Below, in pieces: positions 35,271 through 47,327 of a stretch of 64,000 bases of DNA (position 1 is its first letter; each line of letters starts with the position of its first letter). The stretch is taken from the NCBI RefSeq assembly GCF_004343775.1, contig NZ_PTXL01000001.1, positions 1,364,001-1,428,000 of the forward strand. Reading direction: 5' to 3'. The position numbers and the translations under genes were made by a program. The DNA is from Burkholderia sp. SRS-46 (GTDB lineage Bacteria; Pseudomonadota; Gammaproteobacteria; Burkholderiales; Burkholderiaceae). The notes under the pieces are model-generated. The model was not told where the DNA came from. It searched no databases and saw only the letters and a program-made list of their open reading frames with translations.

Positions 35271-37598
35271 ATGACGGAAACCGTAGCACTCAAGATCGTA
35301 CAGCGCATCGCCACCGAACTGACCGTCCAGCCGCGCCAGGTCGCGGCGGCAGTGCAACTCCTCGACGAAGGCGCCACCGTTCCGTTCATTGCCCGCTACC
35401 GCAAGGAAGTGACCGGCAACCTGGACGATACGCAACTGCGCCAGCTCGAAGAGCGCCTGCTGTACCTGCGCGAGCTCGAGGAGCGCCGCGCCACGATCCT
35501 CTCGAGCATCGACGAGCAAGGCAAGCTGACCGACGAGTTGCGCGCCGCGATCGACGCCGCCGACAGCAAGCAGGTGCTCGAGGATCTTTATCTGCCGTAC
35601 AAGCCGAAGCGCCGTACGCGCGCGCAGATCGCCCGCGAAGCCGGCCTCGAGCCGCTCGCGCAGGCGCTGCTCGGCAACCCGCTGCTCGACCCGCAGGCCG
35701 AAGCGGCCGCCTACGTCGACGCCGACAAGGGTGTCGCCGACGTGAAGGCCGCGCTCGACGGCGCCCGCGACATCCTGTCCGAGCAGTTCGGCGAAACGGC
35801 CGAGCTGCTCGGCAAGCTGCGCGACTACCTGCACAACCAGGGCGTCGTGTCGTCGGCGGTCGTCGAAGGCAAGGAGAACGAAGAAGGCGAGAAATTCCGC
35901 GACTATTACGACTACGCGGAAACGATCAAGACCGTACCGTCGCACCGCGCGCTCGCCCTGTTCCGCGGCCGCAACGCGGGCGTCCTGACCGTCAAGCTCG
36001 GCCTCGGCGAGGAACTCGACGCGCAGGTGCCGCACCCCGGCGAAGCGATGATCGCGCGCCATTTCGGCATCGCGAACCAGAACCGGCCGGCCGACAAGTG
36101 GCTGTCGGACGTGTGCCGCTGGTGCTGGCGCGTGAAGGTGCAACCGCACATCGAGAACGAATTGCTCACGCAACTGCGCGAGACCGCCGAGCATGAGGCA
36201 ATCCGGGTGTTTGCGCGCAACCTGAAGGACCTGCTGCTCGCGGCCCCGGCCGGCCCGAAGGCCGTGATCGGTCTCGACCCCGGCCTGCGCACCGGCGTGA
36301 AGGTCGCGGTAGTCGATCGCACCGGCAAGGTGCTCGCGACCGACACGATCTACCCGCACGAGCCGCGCCGCGACTGGGACGGCTCGATCGCGAAGCTCGC
36401 GCGCATCGCCGCGCAGACGCAGGCCGAACTGGTCAGCATCGGCAACGGCACCGCGTCGCGCGAAACCGACAAGCTCGCGAGCGAGCTGATCGCCAAGCAT
36501 CCCGAGCTGCGCCTGCAGAAGATCGTCGTGTCCGAAGCCGGCGCGTCCGTCTACTCGGCGTCCGAACTCGCGGCGAAGGAGTTCCCCGAGCTCGACGTAT
36601 CGCTGCGCGGCGCCGTGTCGATCGCGCGCCGCCTGCAGGATCCGCTCGCCGAGCTCGTGAAGATCGAGCCGAAGGCGATCGGCGTCGGCCAGTACCAGCA
36701 CGACGTGAACCAGCGCGAACTCGCACGCTCGCTCGACGCGGTCGTCGAGGATTGCGTGAACGCGGTCGGCGTCGACGCGAATACCGCATCGGCCGCGCTG
36801 CTCGCGCGCGTATCGGGCCTGAATGCGACGCTCGCGCGCAACATCGTCGACTACCGCGATGCGAACGGCCCGTTCCCGTCGCGCGAGCAATTGCGCAAGG
36901 TGCCGCGCCTCGGCGACAAGACCTTCGAACAGGCCGCCGGCTTCCTGCGCATCAACGGCGGCGAGAACCCGCTCGACCGCTCGTCGGTGCACCCTGAAGC
37001 GTATCCGGTCGTCGAGCGGATTCTCGCGAAGATCAGCAAGCGCATCGACGACGTGCTCGGCAGCCGCGACGCGCTCTCCGGCCTGTCACCCGCCGAATTC
37101 GTCGACGAGCGCTTTGGCCTGCCGACCGTGCGCGACATCCTGTCCGAGCTGGAAAAGCCGGGCCGCGATCCGCGTCCGGAATTCAAGACCGCGACGTTCC
37201 GCGAAGGCGTCGAAAAGGTGTCGGATCTGGTGCCGGACATGGTCCTCGAGGGCGTCGTGACGAACGTCGCCGCGTTCGGCGCGTTCGTCGATATCGGCGT
37301 GCACCAGGACGGCCTCGTCCACGTGTCTGCGATGTCGACGAAGTTCATCAAGGATCCGCACGAAGTCGTGAAGGCCGGCCAGGTGGTCAAGGTCAAGGTG
37401 CTCGACGTCGACGTGAAGCGCCAGCGCATTTCGCTGACGATGCGTCTCGACGACGATGCGACCCCGGGCGCACTGGCGCGCGGCGGCCAGCAGGATCGCG
37501 GCAGCGCGGGCCGTGGCGGCCAGGCGCGGCCGCCCCGCTCGCGCGAGCCGGAACCGGCCGGCGCGATGGCCGCGGCATTCGCGAAACTCAAGCGCTAA
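35271..37598 (+). CDS. tex: Tex-family RNA-binding transcription accessory protein
   Basis: A 775-residue Tex protein. In order: the N-terminal Tex domain, a YqgF/RNase H-like domain ([16 protein letters not shown], about residues 330-345), helix-hairpin-helix motifs ([19 protein letters not shown]) and a C-terminal S1 RNA-binding domain (about 650-720), then a basic Gly/Arg-rich tail. Tex affects transcription of virulence and stress genes in several bacteria; its mechanism is not fully known. The ATG at 35271 gives the standard length; upstream in-frame codons are not conserved. Confidence 0.95.
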   Translation: MTETVALKIVQRIATELTVQPRQVAAAVQLLDEGATVPFIARYRKEVTGNLDDTQLRQLEERLLYLRELEERRATILSSIDEQGKLTDELRAAIDAADSKQVLEDLYLPYKPKRRTRAQIAREAGLEPLAQALLGNPLLDPQAEAAAYVDADKGVADVKAALDGARDILSEQFGETAELLGKLRDYLHNQGVVSSAVVEGKENEEGEKFRDYYDYAETIKTVPSHRALALFRGRNAGVLTVKLGLGEELDAQVPHPGEAMIARHFGIANQNRPADKWLSDVCRWCWRVKVQPHIENELLTQLRETAEHEAIRVFARNLKDLLLAAPAGPKAVIGLDPGLRTGVKVAVVDRTGKVLATDTIYPHEPRRDWDGSIAKLARIAAQTQAELVSIGNGTASRETDKLASELIAKHPELRLQKIVVSEAGASVYSASELAAKEFPELDVSLRGAVSIARRLQDPLAELVKIEPKAIGVGQYQHDVNQRELARSLDAVVEDCVNAVGVDANTASAALLARVSGLNATLARNIVDYRDANGPFPSREQLRKVPRLGDKTFEQAAGFLRINGGENPLDRSSVHPEAYPVVERILAKISKRIDDVLGSRDALSGLSPAEFVDERFGLPTVRDILSELEKPGRDPRPEFKTATFREGVEKVSDLVPDMVLEGVVTNVAAFGAFVDIGVHQDGLVHVSAMSTKFIKDPHEVVKAGQVVKVKVLDVDVKRQRISLTMRLDDDATPGALARGGQQDRGSAGRGGQARPPRSREPEPAGAMAAAFAKLKR

Positions 37599-37620
37599 GC
37601 ATCGCGCGCGCCAAACAAAA

Positions 37621-37646
37621 AGCCCGCCTGACGGCGGGCTTTTTTT
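37621..37646. terminator. Terminator between convergent tex and kup
   Basis: An 8-bp stem (AGCCCGCC at 37621-37628 with GGCGGGCT at 37633-37640) with a four-base loop, then a run of T to 37646, and A-rich sequence on the other side. It serves tex and probably kup. Confidence 0.9.
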
Positions 37647-37692
37647 CGTTCAGGCGGCAGGCGGGCGAGTGCGAGGCCGCGCCTGCGAGCCG

Positions 37693-39612
37693 TCAAATCT
37701 CGATCTTCGTGCCGAGCTCGACCACCCGGTTCGCCGGGATCGAGAAGAAGTCGGTCGGCTTTGCGGCGTTCTGGTGCATCCACGCGAACACGCGCTCGCG
37801 CCAGATCGACATGCCGGGCAGCTGGGTCGGCACGACCGTTTCGCGCGCGAGGAAGAACGACGTATCCATCAGCTCGAACGTCATGCCGTGGGTCCGGCCG
37901 AACTCCTCGAGCACCGCCTTCACGTCCGGCGTCTCGTTGAAGCCGTATTCGGCCTTCACGATGTACAGGCCGCCGCCCGCGTCGCGCGCGCTCAGGCGCT
38001 TGTCGTCGCGCACGTACGGGATGTCGCGCGTGACGAACGTGAGGAACAGCGTCCGCTCGTGCAGCACCTTGTTGTGCTTCAGGTTGTGCAGCAGGCTGAC
38101 GGGCACGAGCTTGTCGTTGCCGGTCAGGTAGATCGCGGTGCCCGACACGCGGTGCGGCGGATGCGCGAGCAGCCCTTGCAGGAACGGCTCGAGCGGAATG
38201 CCGTCGGCGGCCGTACGCTCCTTGACGATGTGACGGCCCTTGAACCACGTCATCAGCAGGAAGAACAGCAGCGCGCCGATGCCGATCGGCAGCCAGCCGC
38301 CCTGCGCAACCTTCAGCAGGTTCGCGCCGAAGAAGCCGAGGTCGATCGCCAGGAACACGGCGATGATCGCACCGACCAGCAGCCTGTTCCAGTTCCACAC
38401 CTTCACCATCACGACGCACGCGAGGATGGTCGTGATCACCATCGTCGCCGTCACCGCGATGCCGTACGCCGCGGCAAGGTTGTCGGAGCTCTTGAAGCCG
38501 ACCACGATGCACAGGATCACGAACAGCAGCAGCCAGTTCACGACCGGCACGTAGATCTGGCCGATCGCCAGTTCGGACGTGTGCAGCACCTTCATGCGCG
38601 GCACGTAGCCGAGCTGGATCGCCTGGGCGGTCAGCGAATACGCGCCGGAAATCACCGCCTGCGACGCGATCACGGTCGCCACCGTCGACAGCACGACGAG
38701 CGGCAGCAGGCCCCACTCAGGCGCCAGCAGGAAGAACGGATTCTCGATCGCCTTCGGATTCTGGATCAGCAGCGCGCCCTGCCCGAAATAGTTGAGCACG
38801 AGCGACGGCATCACGAGCCCGTAGGCGGCCAGGCGGATCGGCTTCGCGCCGAAGTGGCCCATGTCCGCATAGAGCGCTTCCGCGCCCGTCAGCACCAGCA
38901 CGACGGAACCGAGCACCACGTAGGCCTGCAGCAGGTGATCGGACATGAAGCTCACGGCGTAGTACGGGTTGATCGCCGCGACGATGCCGGGCACGCGCAC
39001 GATGTGGTACACGCCGAGCGCCGCGATGACGATGAACCACACCACCATGATCGGGCCGAACAGCTTGCCGACCGTCGCGGTGCCGTGACGCTGGATCCAG
39101 AACAGCGCGATCAGGATCACGATCGTGATCGGCAGCACGAGATGGGACAGATGCGGGGTCGCGATCTCGAGGCCTTCGACCGCCGACATCACCGAGATCG
39201 CCGGTGTGATCACCGCGTCACCGTAGAACATGCACGCACCGAAGATCCCGAGCGCCATCAGCGCGCCCGTGACGCGGGTCTTCGAATCGAGCGGCCGCAG
39301 CGACAGCGCCATCAGTGCCAGCACGCCGCCTTCGCCGTTGTTGTCGGCGCGCATCACGAACAGCAGGTACTTGATGCCAACCACGAGCATGATTGCCCAG
39401 AACAGCAGCGAGATCACGCCGAGGATCGAGCTTTCGGTGAGCGGAATGCCGTGCGCGGGGCTGAACGCCTCCTTGAGCGAATACAGAGGACTCGTGCCGA
39501 TGTCGCCGAACACGACGCCGATGGCGGCAATTGCGAGCGCCTGGAGCGAATGCTGTTGCGTCGGCGAGTGTGGCGCGTGGATCGCGTCGGTCGCGTGGGT
39601 CGTATCGTTCAT
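37693..39612 (-). CDS. kup: Low-affinity potassium transporter Kup
   Basis: A 639-residue KUP/HAK/KT uptake permease with about twelve transmembrane helices in the first 430 residues and a soluble C-terminal domain. The hallmark [17 protein letters not shown] (about residues 32-48) is intact, as are the GGEGG-like [12 protein letters not shown] and [11 protein letters not shown] stretches. It imports potassium together with protons. It is transcribed alone. Confidence 0.94.
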   Translation of the reverse strand: MNDTTHATDAIHAPHSPTQQHSLQALAIAAIGVVFGDIGTSPLYSLKEAFSPAHGIPLTESSILGVISLLFWAIMLVVGIKYLLFVMRADNNGEGGVLALMALSLRPLDSKTRVTGALMALGIFGACMFYGDAVITPAISVMSAVEGLEIATPHLSHLVLPITIVILIALFWIQRHGTATVGKLFGPIMVVWFIVIAALGVYHIVRVPGIVAAINPYYAVSFMSDHLLQAYVVLGSVVLVLTGAEALYADMGHFGAKPIRLAAYGLVMPSLVLNYFGQGALLIQNPKAIENPFFLLAPEWGLLPLVVLSTVATVIASQAVISGAYSLTAQAIQLGYVPRMKVLHTSELAIGQIYVPVVNWLLLFVILCIVVGFKSSDNLAAAYGIAVTATMVITTILACVVMVKVWNWNRLLVGAIIAVFLAIDLGFFGANLLKVAQGGWLPIGIGALLFFLLMTWFKGRHIVKERTAADGIPLEPFLQGLLAHPPHRVSGTAIYLTGNDKLVPVSLLHNLKHNKVLHERTLFLTFVTRDIPYVRDDKRLSARDAGGGLYIVKAEYGFNETPDVKAVLEEFGRTHGMTFELMDTSFFLARETVVPTQLPGMSIWRERVFAWMHQNAAKPTDFFSIPANRVVELGTKIEI

Positions 39613-39811
39613 ATGAAGCGTAATAATCGGGTCCAGAGTCGGACAAAACGAGCGCTATTCTACCCGCGCGTGCACCGGATGCCGCCTTGCCCTGTTGCCG
39701 CGAAACCACGTCTTCCGCGCCACCCATGCAACGCCGCGCGAGCTGTGGCAGGGCTGCCATCATAGCTGCGGCGGCAACGCCTGCCTACCCGGATCGCGAT
39801 GCACCAATGAA

Positions 39812-39835
39812 AACGGCGCCGCAAGCGGCGCCGTT
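39812..39835 (-). terminator. Hairpin downstream of the phosphoribosyltransferase gene
   Basis: An 11-bp perfect stem (39812-39822 with 39825-39835) lies 28 bases past the stop and is followed on the minus strand by TTTTCATT. It ends the long minus-strand series that begins with ndk or rlmN. Confidence 0.65.
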
Positions 39836-39863
39836 CATGAGGCCTGGCGAGGCGGGCGAGCGC

Positions 39864-40457
39864 TTACGCGCCCGCGCCGTTACGCTGCGCGTTGCCGCGC
39901 TTGATCCATGCCTCGAGATTGTGCGGACGGACCGTGTCCCACTCCTCGAACGGCTGATGGATCCACGGGTTCGTCGGCAGGAACTGCACGTGGTAGTCGG
40001 GCTTCACTTTCGAGCAGCCCTTGTACCAGAGCACCGCCGAGCGCACCGCCGTGACCGCCGGATAGCGCTCCTTCAGGTGCTCCTGCACGCGCGCGAGCGT
40101 GACGCCGGAATCGACCAGGTCATCGACCAGCAGCACGTTGCCCGCGAGATGGCCGCGCGTCATCGTGATGTACTGCGCGATGTCGAGATCGCCCTGCTCG
40201 CGGCCGGCCGCTTCCCGATACGAGCTGGTCGCGAGGATCGCGAGCGGCACGTCGTAGATGCGCGACAGCTGATCGCCGACACGCAGGCCGCCGCGCGCAA
40301 GGCACAGGATCTGGTCGAACTTCCAGCCGGATTCATGCACCTGGAGCGCGAGCAACTCGATCAGGCGGTGATACTCGTCCCAACCCACCCACAGGTTCTT
40401 GTCATCGTTGCGCGGATCGGACATCACGAGCGACGTCATCGTGTTCTGCTTCGTCAT
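39864..40457 (-). CDS. Purine phosphoribosyltransferase family protein
   Basis: A 197-residue type I phosphoribosyltransferase. The PRPP-binding loop VLLVDDLVDSGVTL is clear, and the N-terminal ILCLARGGLRVGDQLS forms the other half of the site. Resemblance is to hypoxanthine or xanthine-guanine salvage enzymes. It starts 6 bases after the purA stop, so purine salvage and AMP synthesis are co-expressed. Several in-frame ATG codons (residues 1, 7 and 12) leave the exact start open. Confidence 0.85.
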   Translation of the reverse strand: MTKQNTMTSLVMSDPRNDDKNLWVGWDEYHRLIELLALQVHESGWKFDQILCLARGGLRVGDQLSRIYDVPLAILATSSYREAAGREQGDLDIAQYITMTRGHLAGNVLLVDDLVDSGVTLARVQEHLKERYPAVTAVRSAVLWYKGCSKVKPDYHVQFLPTNPWIHQPFEEWDTVRPHNLEAWIKRGNAQRNGAGA

Positions 40458-40463
40458 CGAGTG

Positions 40464-41819
<1,356 letters not shown>

Positions 41820-41924
41820 TTAGCTGGTTAAAAACGTATTCTACCTATGTTCGCGTGCGATTCCGAATTTTTCCGTTTCGCTTCAACGATATGGCACGCC
41901 AAAACACGGCCCGCGAACGCCTTT

Positions 41925-43073
41925 TTAGCGGGGTTCGACCACCCACGCACCGTTGCGCTCGACGAGCAAACGGTCGCATGCGAACTCGTCGAGCACGTGG
42001 TCGTGCCCCGGCAGCGCCTGGATCACGACCTCGCCCGCATCGCGCAGCGCCGCGACGGCCGCACGCAGCGTGTCGTCCTGCGCCCATGGCGCGAGGATCG
42101 CGGTGCCGCGCGCCTCGACCGGCGAAATGCGCGCGATTTCGCGCAGGTCCAGCGAGAAGCCGGTCGCCGGACGCGCCCGGCCGTAGGCCTGGCCGACATG
42201 GTCGTAGCGGCCGCCCCGGGCGACCGCGTTGGGCACGCCGTCGACGTACGCCGAGAACATCGCGCCGCTGTGATACGCGTAGCCGCGCAGGTCGGCAAGA
42301 TCGATCGCCACCTCGGCATCCCGCACCTGCGCCGCGAGTTGCGCGAGATCGTCGAGCGCCCGCGTGATTTCCGGCAGCGCCGGCAACTTCGCGCGCGCCT
42401 CGTCGAGCACGCTCGCGTCGCCGTACAGGTGCGGCAGCGCGCGCAGCGCGGCGCGCGTGTCGGCGCCCAGGTCGTCGGTCAGCTCGTTCAGCAGCGGCAC
42501 GTCCTTGCCCGCCAGTGCGTCGTACAGCGCCTCGCCGCGCGCGGCCGCCTGCGCATCCCGCGCGAACAGCGCCGCGAGCACGCCGGCGTGGCACAGGTCG
42601 AGACGGATGCGCGACAGGCCGGTCAGGCGCAATGCGTCGAGCATCAGCTGCTGGATCTCGAGGTCGGCCTCGAGCCCGGCATGGCCGTAGATCTCGGCGC
42701 CGATCTGGATCTGCTCGCGCGTCGCGTGCAGGCCGCGCGGACGCGTGTGCAGCACGTTGCCCGCGTAGCAGAGGCGCGTCACGCCCTGGCGATTCAGCAG
42801 ATGCGCGTCGATGCGCGCGACCTGCGGCGTGATGTCCGCGCGCAGGCCGAGCGTGCGCCCCGACAGCTGGTCGACCAGCTTGAAGGTGCGCAGGCGCAGA
42901 TCGTTGCCGCCGCTCGTCAGCAGCGACTCGAGATACTCGAGCAGCGGCGGCATCACCATCTCGTAGCCGTACGAGCGGAAGCGGTCGAGCAGCCTGCGGC
43001 GCAGCTCCTCGATCTTGCGCGCTTCCGACGGCAATACGTCGGCAATATTCTCGGGAAGTAACCAGGTCGACAT
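41925..43073 (-). CDS. hisZ: ATP phosphoribosyltransferase regulatory subunit HisZ
   Basis: A 382-residue paralogue of histidyl-tRNA synthetase that lacks the C-terminal anticodon-binding domain and tRNA charging. It partners the short form of HisG and is needed for histidine-controlled catalysis of the first histidine step. The class II core is seen in [20 protein letters not shown] and [12 protein letters not shown]. Its presence predicts a short-form HisG elsewhere in the genome. The true synthetase, hisS, is 8 kb away in this window. Confidence 0.95.
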   Translation of the reverse strand: MSTWLLPENIADVLPSEARKIEELRRRLLDRFRSYGYEMVMPPLLEYLESLLTSGGNDLRLRTFKLVDQLSGRTLGLRADITPQVARIDAHLLNRQGVTRLCYAGNVLHTRPRGLHATREQIQIGAEIYGHAGLEADLEIQQLMLDALRLTGLSRIRLDLCHAGVLAALFARDAQAAARGEALYDALAGKDVPLLNELTDDLGADTRAALRALPHLYGDASVLDEARAKLPALPEITRALDDLAQLAAQVRDAEVAIDLADLRGYAYHSGAMFSAYVDGVPNAVARGGRYDHVGQAYGRARPATGFSLDLREIARISPVEARGTAILAPWAQDDTLRAAVAALRDAGEVVIQALPGHDHVLDEFACDRLLVERNGAWVVEPR

Positions 43074-43170
43074 CGGTACGGTCCTACGACAGGAAACTGG
43101 GCGCGCGACACGCGCACCGCGGTGTGAATCGAAATCGGATCGGGAACGGACGGGCCGGTGGCCGTCCGGA

Positions 43171-43362
43171 TCAGGTGGCGAGCAGCAGCAGCGTGATCCC
43201 GAGCGCCATGACGATCAGCCCGCCGATCCGGATATGATGCGGCGGCCGCTCCGCTATTCTACGAAACGTGTCGCGCCAGGCGACGGGAAACACGAAGGGG
43301 AACGCCCCTTCGATGATCAGCATCAGCGCAACTGCAAGCAACAACGAGCCAGCCAAGTCCAT
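43171..43362 (-). CDS. Small DUF2065 membrane protein
   Basis: A 63-residue protein with two hydrophobic helices ([20 protein letters not shown] and [18 protein letters not shown]) and a basic stretch between them. DUF2065 proteins are regularly found next to hflC and have no known function. It begins 36 bases after the hflC stop, which implies co-transcription and perhaps a link to the HflKC complex. Confidence 0.88.
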   Translation of the reverse strand: MDLAGSLLLAVALMLIIEGAFPFVFPVAWRDTFRRIAERPPHHIRIGGLIVMALGITLLLLAT

Positions 43363-43398
43363 GCGATCGACGGCGCCGCGCGTCGCGGCGCCCCAAGG

Positions 43399-44301
43399 TC
43401 AGTGTTTGCGGGGAGCGGGCGCCGCCGGTGCGGCGGCGCCGCCCGTCGGGCTGCGCATGAAGCGGAAGAACTCGCTGTCGGGGTCGACGACGATGATGTC
43501 GTTGCGCTTGAACGTGTTGCGATACGCCTGCAGGCTCGCATAGAACTGGTAGAACTGCGGATCGCGGCCGAACGCGTCGGCGGCGATCGTGGCGGCTTTC
43601 CCGTCGCCCTCGCCCTTGATCGTCTGCGCCGACTTGTACGCATTCGCGAGCACGGCCTGCTGCTCGCGCTCGGCATTCGCCTTGATCTGCTCGACGTCCG
43701 CCGCGCCCTCGGCACGCACCTGGGCGGCCTGGCCGCGCAGCGCCGTGATCATCCGCTGGTAGGCCGCATCGGCTTGCGCGGCCGGCAGGTCGACCCGCGT
43801 GAGCTGGACGTCGACCACGTCGACGCCGAATCCGGCCGCAGCCGCCTTCAGCGCGCCGCGAGCGGCATCTGCGATCGCGCGCTGCCCGCCGATCGCATCG
43901 TCGAGCGCGCGCTTGCCGATCGCGTCGCCGAGCGCACCCTTCAGCGCGGCGCCGAGGCGATCGGCGGCCGCGGCCGCCTCGCCGCCGGTCGCGGCGAAAT
44001 ACTTCATCGGATCGGCAATGCGGTACTTGACCGCATAGCTGACGAGCAGGTCGTGCTTGTCCGCGGTCGCGAACTGCAGCGGATCCGCAGACTCGAGCGA
44101 CTGCAGGCGGGTGTCGATCAGCGTCGCCGTCTGCAGCGGCGGCGGCAGCTTGAAGTGGACGCCGGGGCCGGCCAGGATCGGCTCCGCGCCCGAGCGGCCC
44201 GACAGCACGGCCGCGTGACGCGGGCCGACGGTCAGGATGGTCGACGACGCCGCAAAGGCGGCGATCACGATTGCGACGACGAGCGCAATGATTCGGTTCA
44301 T
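43399..44301 (-). CDS. hflC: FtsH protease regulator HflC
   Basis: A 300-residue SPFH/prohibitin-family protein with an N-terminal membrane anchor (IIALVVAIVIAAFAASSTIL) and a periplasmic band-7 domain, ending in a Pro/Ala-rich tail. HflC and HflK form a large cage around the FtsH protease in the inner membrane and restrain its degradation of membrane proteins. It starts 14 bases after the hflK stop. Confidence 0.95.
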   Translation of the reverse strand: MNRIIALVVAIVIAAFAASSTILTVGPRHAAVLSGRSGAEPILAGPGVHFKLPPPLQTATLIDTRLQSLESADPLQFATADKHDLLVSYAVKYRIADPMKYFAATGGEAAAAADRLGAALKGALGDAIGKRALDDAIGGQRAIADAARGALKAAAAGFGVDVVDVQLTRVDLPAAQADAAYQRMITALRGQAAQVRAEGAADVEQIKANAEREQQAVLANAYKSAQTIKGEGDGKAATIAADAFGRDPQFYQFYASLQAYRNTFKRNDIIVVDPDSEFFRFMRSPTGGAAAPAAPAPRKH

Positions 44302-44315
44302 GACTTGCGCTCCCC

Positions 44316-45662
44316 TTACTTCAGATCGTCTTCACGCGACCGGCTGCGGAACCCTTCGCGCGATCGCAGCGTGTCGCCGCCGGCTGCCGACGCGGCGGCG
44401 GCCGCGCTGGCCGGCGCGTTCGCCGTCGGCGTGCCGGTCGCGGCCGGCACGGACGCCCCATCGGCCGAGGAAGCGCCGGACGGCGCCGGGGCGCTCGCCG
44501 CGCCCTGCCGGCCCTGCTCGACCAGCTTGTCGAGCGGGAGATACAGCACGTTGTTGCCGCCCTTGTTGCCGACGAAGACCTTCGTCGAGTTCGAATAGAT
44601 TTCCTGCATGGTCTCGAGGTACATGCGTTCGCGGATCACGGCAGGCGCCTTCGAATATTGCGCATAGACCTGCTTGAATCGCTCGGCGTCGCCTTCGGCC
44701 TGCGTGACGACGCGGTCCGAATACGCCTTCGCCTCGTCGATCAGCTTCGCGGCATCGCCCTGCGCCTTCGGCAGCAGGTCGTTCGCATAGGCCTGCGCGG
44801 CACGCTTGGCCGCCTCGCGCTCGTCGCGCGCCTTTGCCACTTCGCCGTAGGCGGCCTGCGTCTGCTCCGGCGCCGCGACGCTTTGCATCGTCACGGACGT
44901 GACTTCGAGCCCGGTCTGATAGCGGTCGAGATCGCGCTGGATCGCTTCGGTCAGTTGCTGGCGTAGCGCATCGCGATCCTGGCTGAGCACGTCCGCCGCG
45001 CTGCGGGCGCCGACGATCGCACGCACCGCGGCCTGCGCGGCCTGCGTCACGCTGCGATCGGGGTCGACGCTGCGGAACAGGTAGTCGGTCGCCGAACGAA
45101 CCCGGTATTGCACGCTGAAACGCACGTCGACGATGTCCGCGTCGCGCGTCAGCATCGACGCTTCCTTCACGTTCGCGAGACGCACGACGTTGTTGCGGCC
45201 GATCTCGATCGAGCGGCTCTGCGACGTATCGACGATCTCATGCGACGCGAACGGATACGGCGCGCGCCAGTGCACGCCCTGGCCGACGGTGCCGGCCAGC
45301 CGGCCCATCTGCAGCACGACGCCCGTCTGGCCCTCCGGCACGACATACAGGCCGCTGCCGGCATAGACCGCGACCAGCACGCCGATCACGATGCCGACGC
45401 CAACTCGCGCGGCACGGCCGTTGTCCGGACGGAAGCCGTTGCCGCCCTTGCCGCCGAACAGGCCGCCCAGGCGACGGTTGAAATTGCGCCACATCTCGTC
45501 GAGATCGGGCGGGCCTTCGCCGTCGCCGCTCGGTGGGCGCTTCGATTCGTTCGCGCGGGGCTTGGGCTCGCCATTGCCTTCGCCACGGCCCCAGCGAGGA
45601 TCGTTGATCGACAGCAAGGCGCGCATCCGCCGCCAGGTACTCCGCTCGTTGTATTCGTTCAC
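44316..45662 (-). CDS. hflK: FtsH protease regulator HflK
   Basis: A 448-residue SPFH protein. A Gly/Asn-rich cytoplasmic N-terminal region (about residues 1-85) precedes a membrane anchor (VGVGIVIGVLVAVYAGSGLYVV), then the band-7 domain and a long coiled coil; the C-terminal 60 residues are rich in Ala, Gly and Ser. It partners HflC around FtsH. The start is taken as the GTG at 45662; the later ATG before RALLSINDPRWG is an alternative. Confidence 0.93.
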   Translation of the reverse strand: MNEYNERSTWRRMRALLSINDPRWGRGEGNGEPKPRANESKRPPSGDGEGPPDLDEMWRNFNRRLGGLFGGKGGNGFRPDNGRAARVGVGIVIGVLVAVYAGSGLYVVPEGQTGVVLQMGRLAGTVGQGVHWRAPYPFASHEIVDTSQSRSIEIGRNNVVRLANVKEASMLTRDADIVDVRFSVQYRVRSATDYLFRSVDPDRSVTQAAQAAVRAIVGARSAADVLSQDRDALRQQLTEAIQRDLDRYQTGLEVTSVTMQSVAAPEQTQAAYGEVAKARDEREAAKRAAQAYANDLLPKAQGDAAKLIDEAKAYSDRVVTQAEGDAERFKQVYAQYSKAPAVIRERMYLETMQEIYSNSTKVFVGNKGGNNVLYLPLDKLVEQGRQGAASAPAPSGASSADGASVPAATGTPTANAPASAAAAASAAGGDTLRSREGFRSRSREDDLK

Positions 45663-45709
45663 CAGAGTTTGTTCACCAGATTAGACGCCGGCAAACCGGC
45701 CGGGACCGG

Positions 45710-46888
45710 TTAGCGCCCGTGTTCGGAGAGCGTGTGGTCTTCGTGTGATTCTGCGGGCGCGCCGTCGAGCGGCATCGCGCCGGAAAGATGTTCCGCGGAG
45801 GCGATCTCGGCGATGGCGGCGCGCAGCGCGTCCAGACCCTGACCGGTGCGCGCGCTCAAAAAGACGCGCGAAATATTACCATACTCGTCCCGCTCGACCG
45901 CGTCGCCCCGGGCCGCCAGCTCGGGCACGGCGTCGATCTTGTTGAACACCAGCACCTGCCGGATCGTGTCCGCGCCGATCTCGTGCAGCACGCCGTTGAC
46001 CTGCTCGATCTGCTCGAGCCGTACCGCGCTCGATGCATCGACGACATGCAGCAGCAAGTCCGCGTGGATCGTTTCCTCGAGCGTCGCGCGGAATGCCGCG
46101 ACCAGCTGGTGCGGCAGCTCGCGAATGAAACCAACGGTGTCCGACACCACGATCTGGCCCACTTCGTCGCCGAGATACACGCGCCGCGACGTCGTGTCGA
46201 GCGTTGCGAACAGCTGGTCGGCCGCGTATGCCTGCGCTTTCGTCAGCGCATTGAACAGCGTCGACTTGCCCGCGTTCGTATAGCCGACGAGCGACACCGA
46301 CATCGTGCCGCTGCGGGCTCGCTGGCGGCGCTGCGTGCTGTGCTGCCGGCGCAGCCGGTCGAGGCGCGTCTTCAGCATCTTGATGCGCTCGCCGATCAGC
46401 CGGCGGTCGGTTTCAAGCTGGGTTTCGCCAGGGCCGCGCAGGCCGATACCGCCCTTTTGCCGTTCCAGGTGGGTCCACGCGCGAATCAGCCGGGTCGACA
46501 GGTATTGCAGTTGCGCGAGCTCGACCTGCAGCTTGCCTTCGTGGCTGCGTGCACGCTGCGCGAAGATGTCGAGAATGAGGCTGGTGCGGTCGACGACGCG
46601 CCTGTTAAGCGTACGCTCCAGATTGCGTTGCTGGGCCGGCGCGAGTGCGTGGTTGAAGATGACGATTTCGACGTCGTTGGCTTCGCAGGCCAGCCGCAAT
46701 TCTTCGGCTTTGCCGCTGCCGACGAACATTGCGGCATCGGGACTGGACCGGCGGCCGGTCAGCGTGACGGCGGGATGCGCACCGGCGCTGGATGCGAGAA
46801 GACTGAGTTCTTCGAGACTGGCTTCGAAATCGGTCTTGCCGAAATCGATGCCGACGAGCGCTGCGTTGATCAAATTGTCAGGTGTCAA
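45710..46888 (-). CDS. hflX: Ribosome-associated GTPase HflX
   Basis: A 392-residue GTPase. The N-terminal HflX domain (TGRRSSPDAAMFVGSGKAEE) and linker precede the G domain, with P-loop GYTNAGKST, switch region DTTSRRVYLGD, DTVGFI and NKID. HflX splits stalled ribosomes, notably after heat stress. The only start that fits the family N-terminus is a TTG at 46888, 57 bases after hfq, with a poor ribosome-binding site; this may hold its translation low compared with hfq. Confidence 0.93.
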   Translation of the reverse strand: MTPDNLINAALVGIDFGKTDFEASLEELSLLASSAGAHPAVTLTGRRSSPDAAMFVGSGKAEELRLACEANDVEIVIFNHALAPAQQRNLERTLNRRVVDRTSLILDIFAQRARSHEGKLQVELAQLQYLSTRLIRAWTHLERQKGGIGLRGPGETQLETDRRLIGERIKMLKTRLDRLRRQHSTQRRQRARSGTMSVSLVGYTNAGKSTLFNALTKAQAYAADQLFATLDTTSRRVYLGDEVGQIVVSDTVGFIRELPHQLVAAFRATLEETIHADLLLHVVDASSAVRLEQIEQVNGVLHEIGADTIRQVLVFNKIDAVPELAARGDAVERDEYGNISRVFLSARTGQGLDALRAAIAEIASAEHLSGAMPLDGAPAESHEDHTLSEHGR

Positions 46889-46945
46889 GATTTGGCGGCT
46901 GGCATCGGTCGCACACGGCGACCGGATGCCGGCCGCGGCGATAGG

Positions 46946-47185
46946 TTAGGACGAGGCTTCCGCGTCCGGGTGGAAGTTCACCGGGCGCGCCGGCACGACC
47001 GTCGAGATGGCGTGCTTGTAGACCATCTGGGTCACCGTATTACGGAGCAACACGACGTACTGGTCGAACGATTCGATGTTCCCCTGGAGCTTGATCCCGT
47101 TGACGAGATAAATCGAAACCGGAACGTGCTCCTTGCGCAGTGCGTTCAAAAACGGGTCTTGTAACAATTGCCCTTTGTTGCTCAT
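46946..47185 (-). CDS. hfq: RNA chaperone Hfq
   Basis: A 79-residue Sm-like protein that forms hexamers and pairs small RNAs with mRNAs. Sm1 ([20 protein letters not shown]) and the Sm2 signature YKHAIST are intact; the C-terminal tail is short. The ATG at 47185 gives the usual N-terminus ([13 protein letters not shown]). It lies between der and hflX, the conserved der-hfq-hflX-hflK-hflC order of beta-proteobacteria. Confidence 0.97.
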
Positions 47186-47327
47186 GGCGTACTCCATCTT
47201 TTTTTGCAGGTTGATCTGGATTGGCGAGGAAGAAAAAGAGATCCGGCGCCAATCGCTACACTATAGCCGATTTTGCCTGCCCCGCCCGGGCCCAGGCCAT
47301 ACGGCCTATCCCTTGCGGGGCGTGCGT

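Noticed and set aside
37607..39765. A long plus-strand frame opposite kup
   Set aside because: Its composition (His, Arg, Asp, Gln runs) is that of a reverse-strand shadow of a membrane protein gene.
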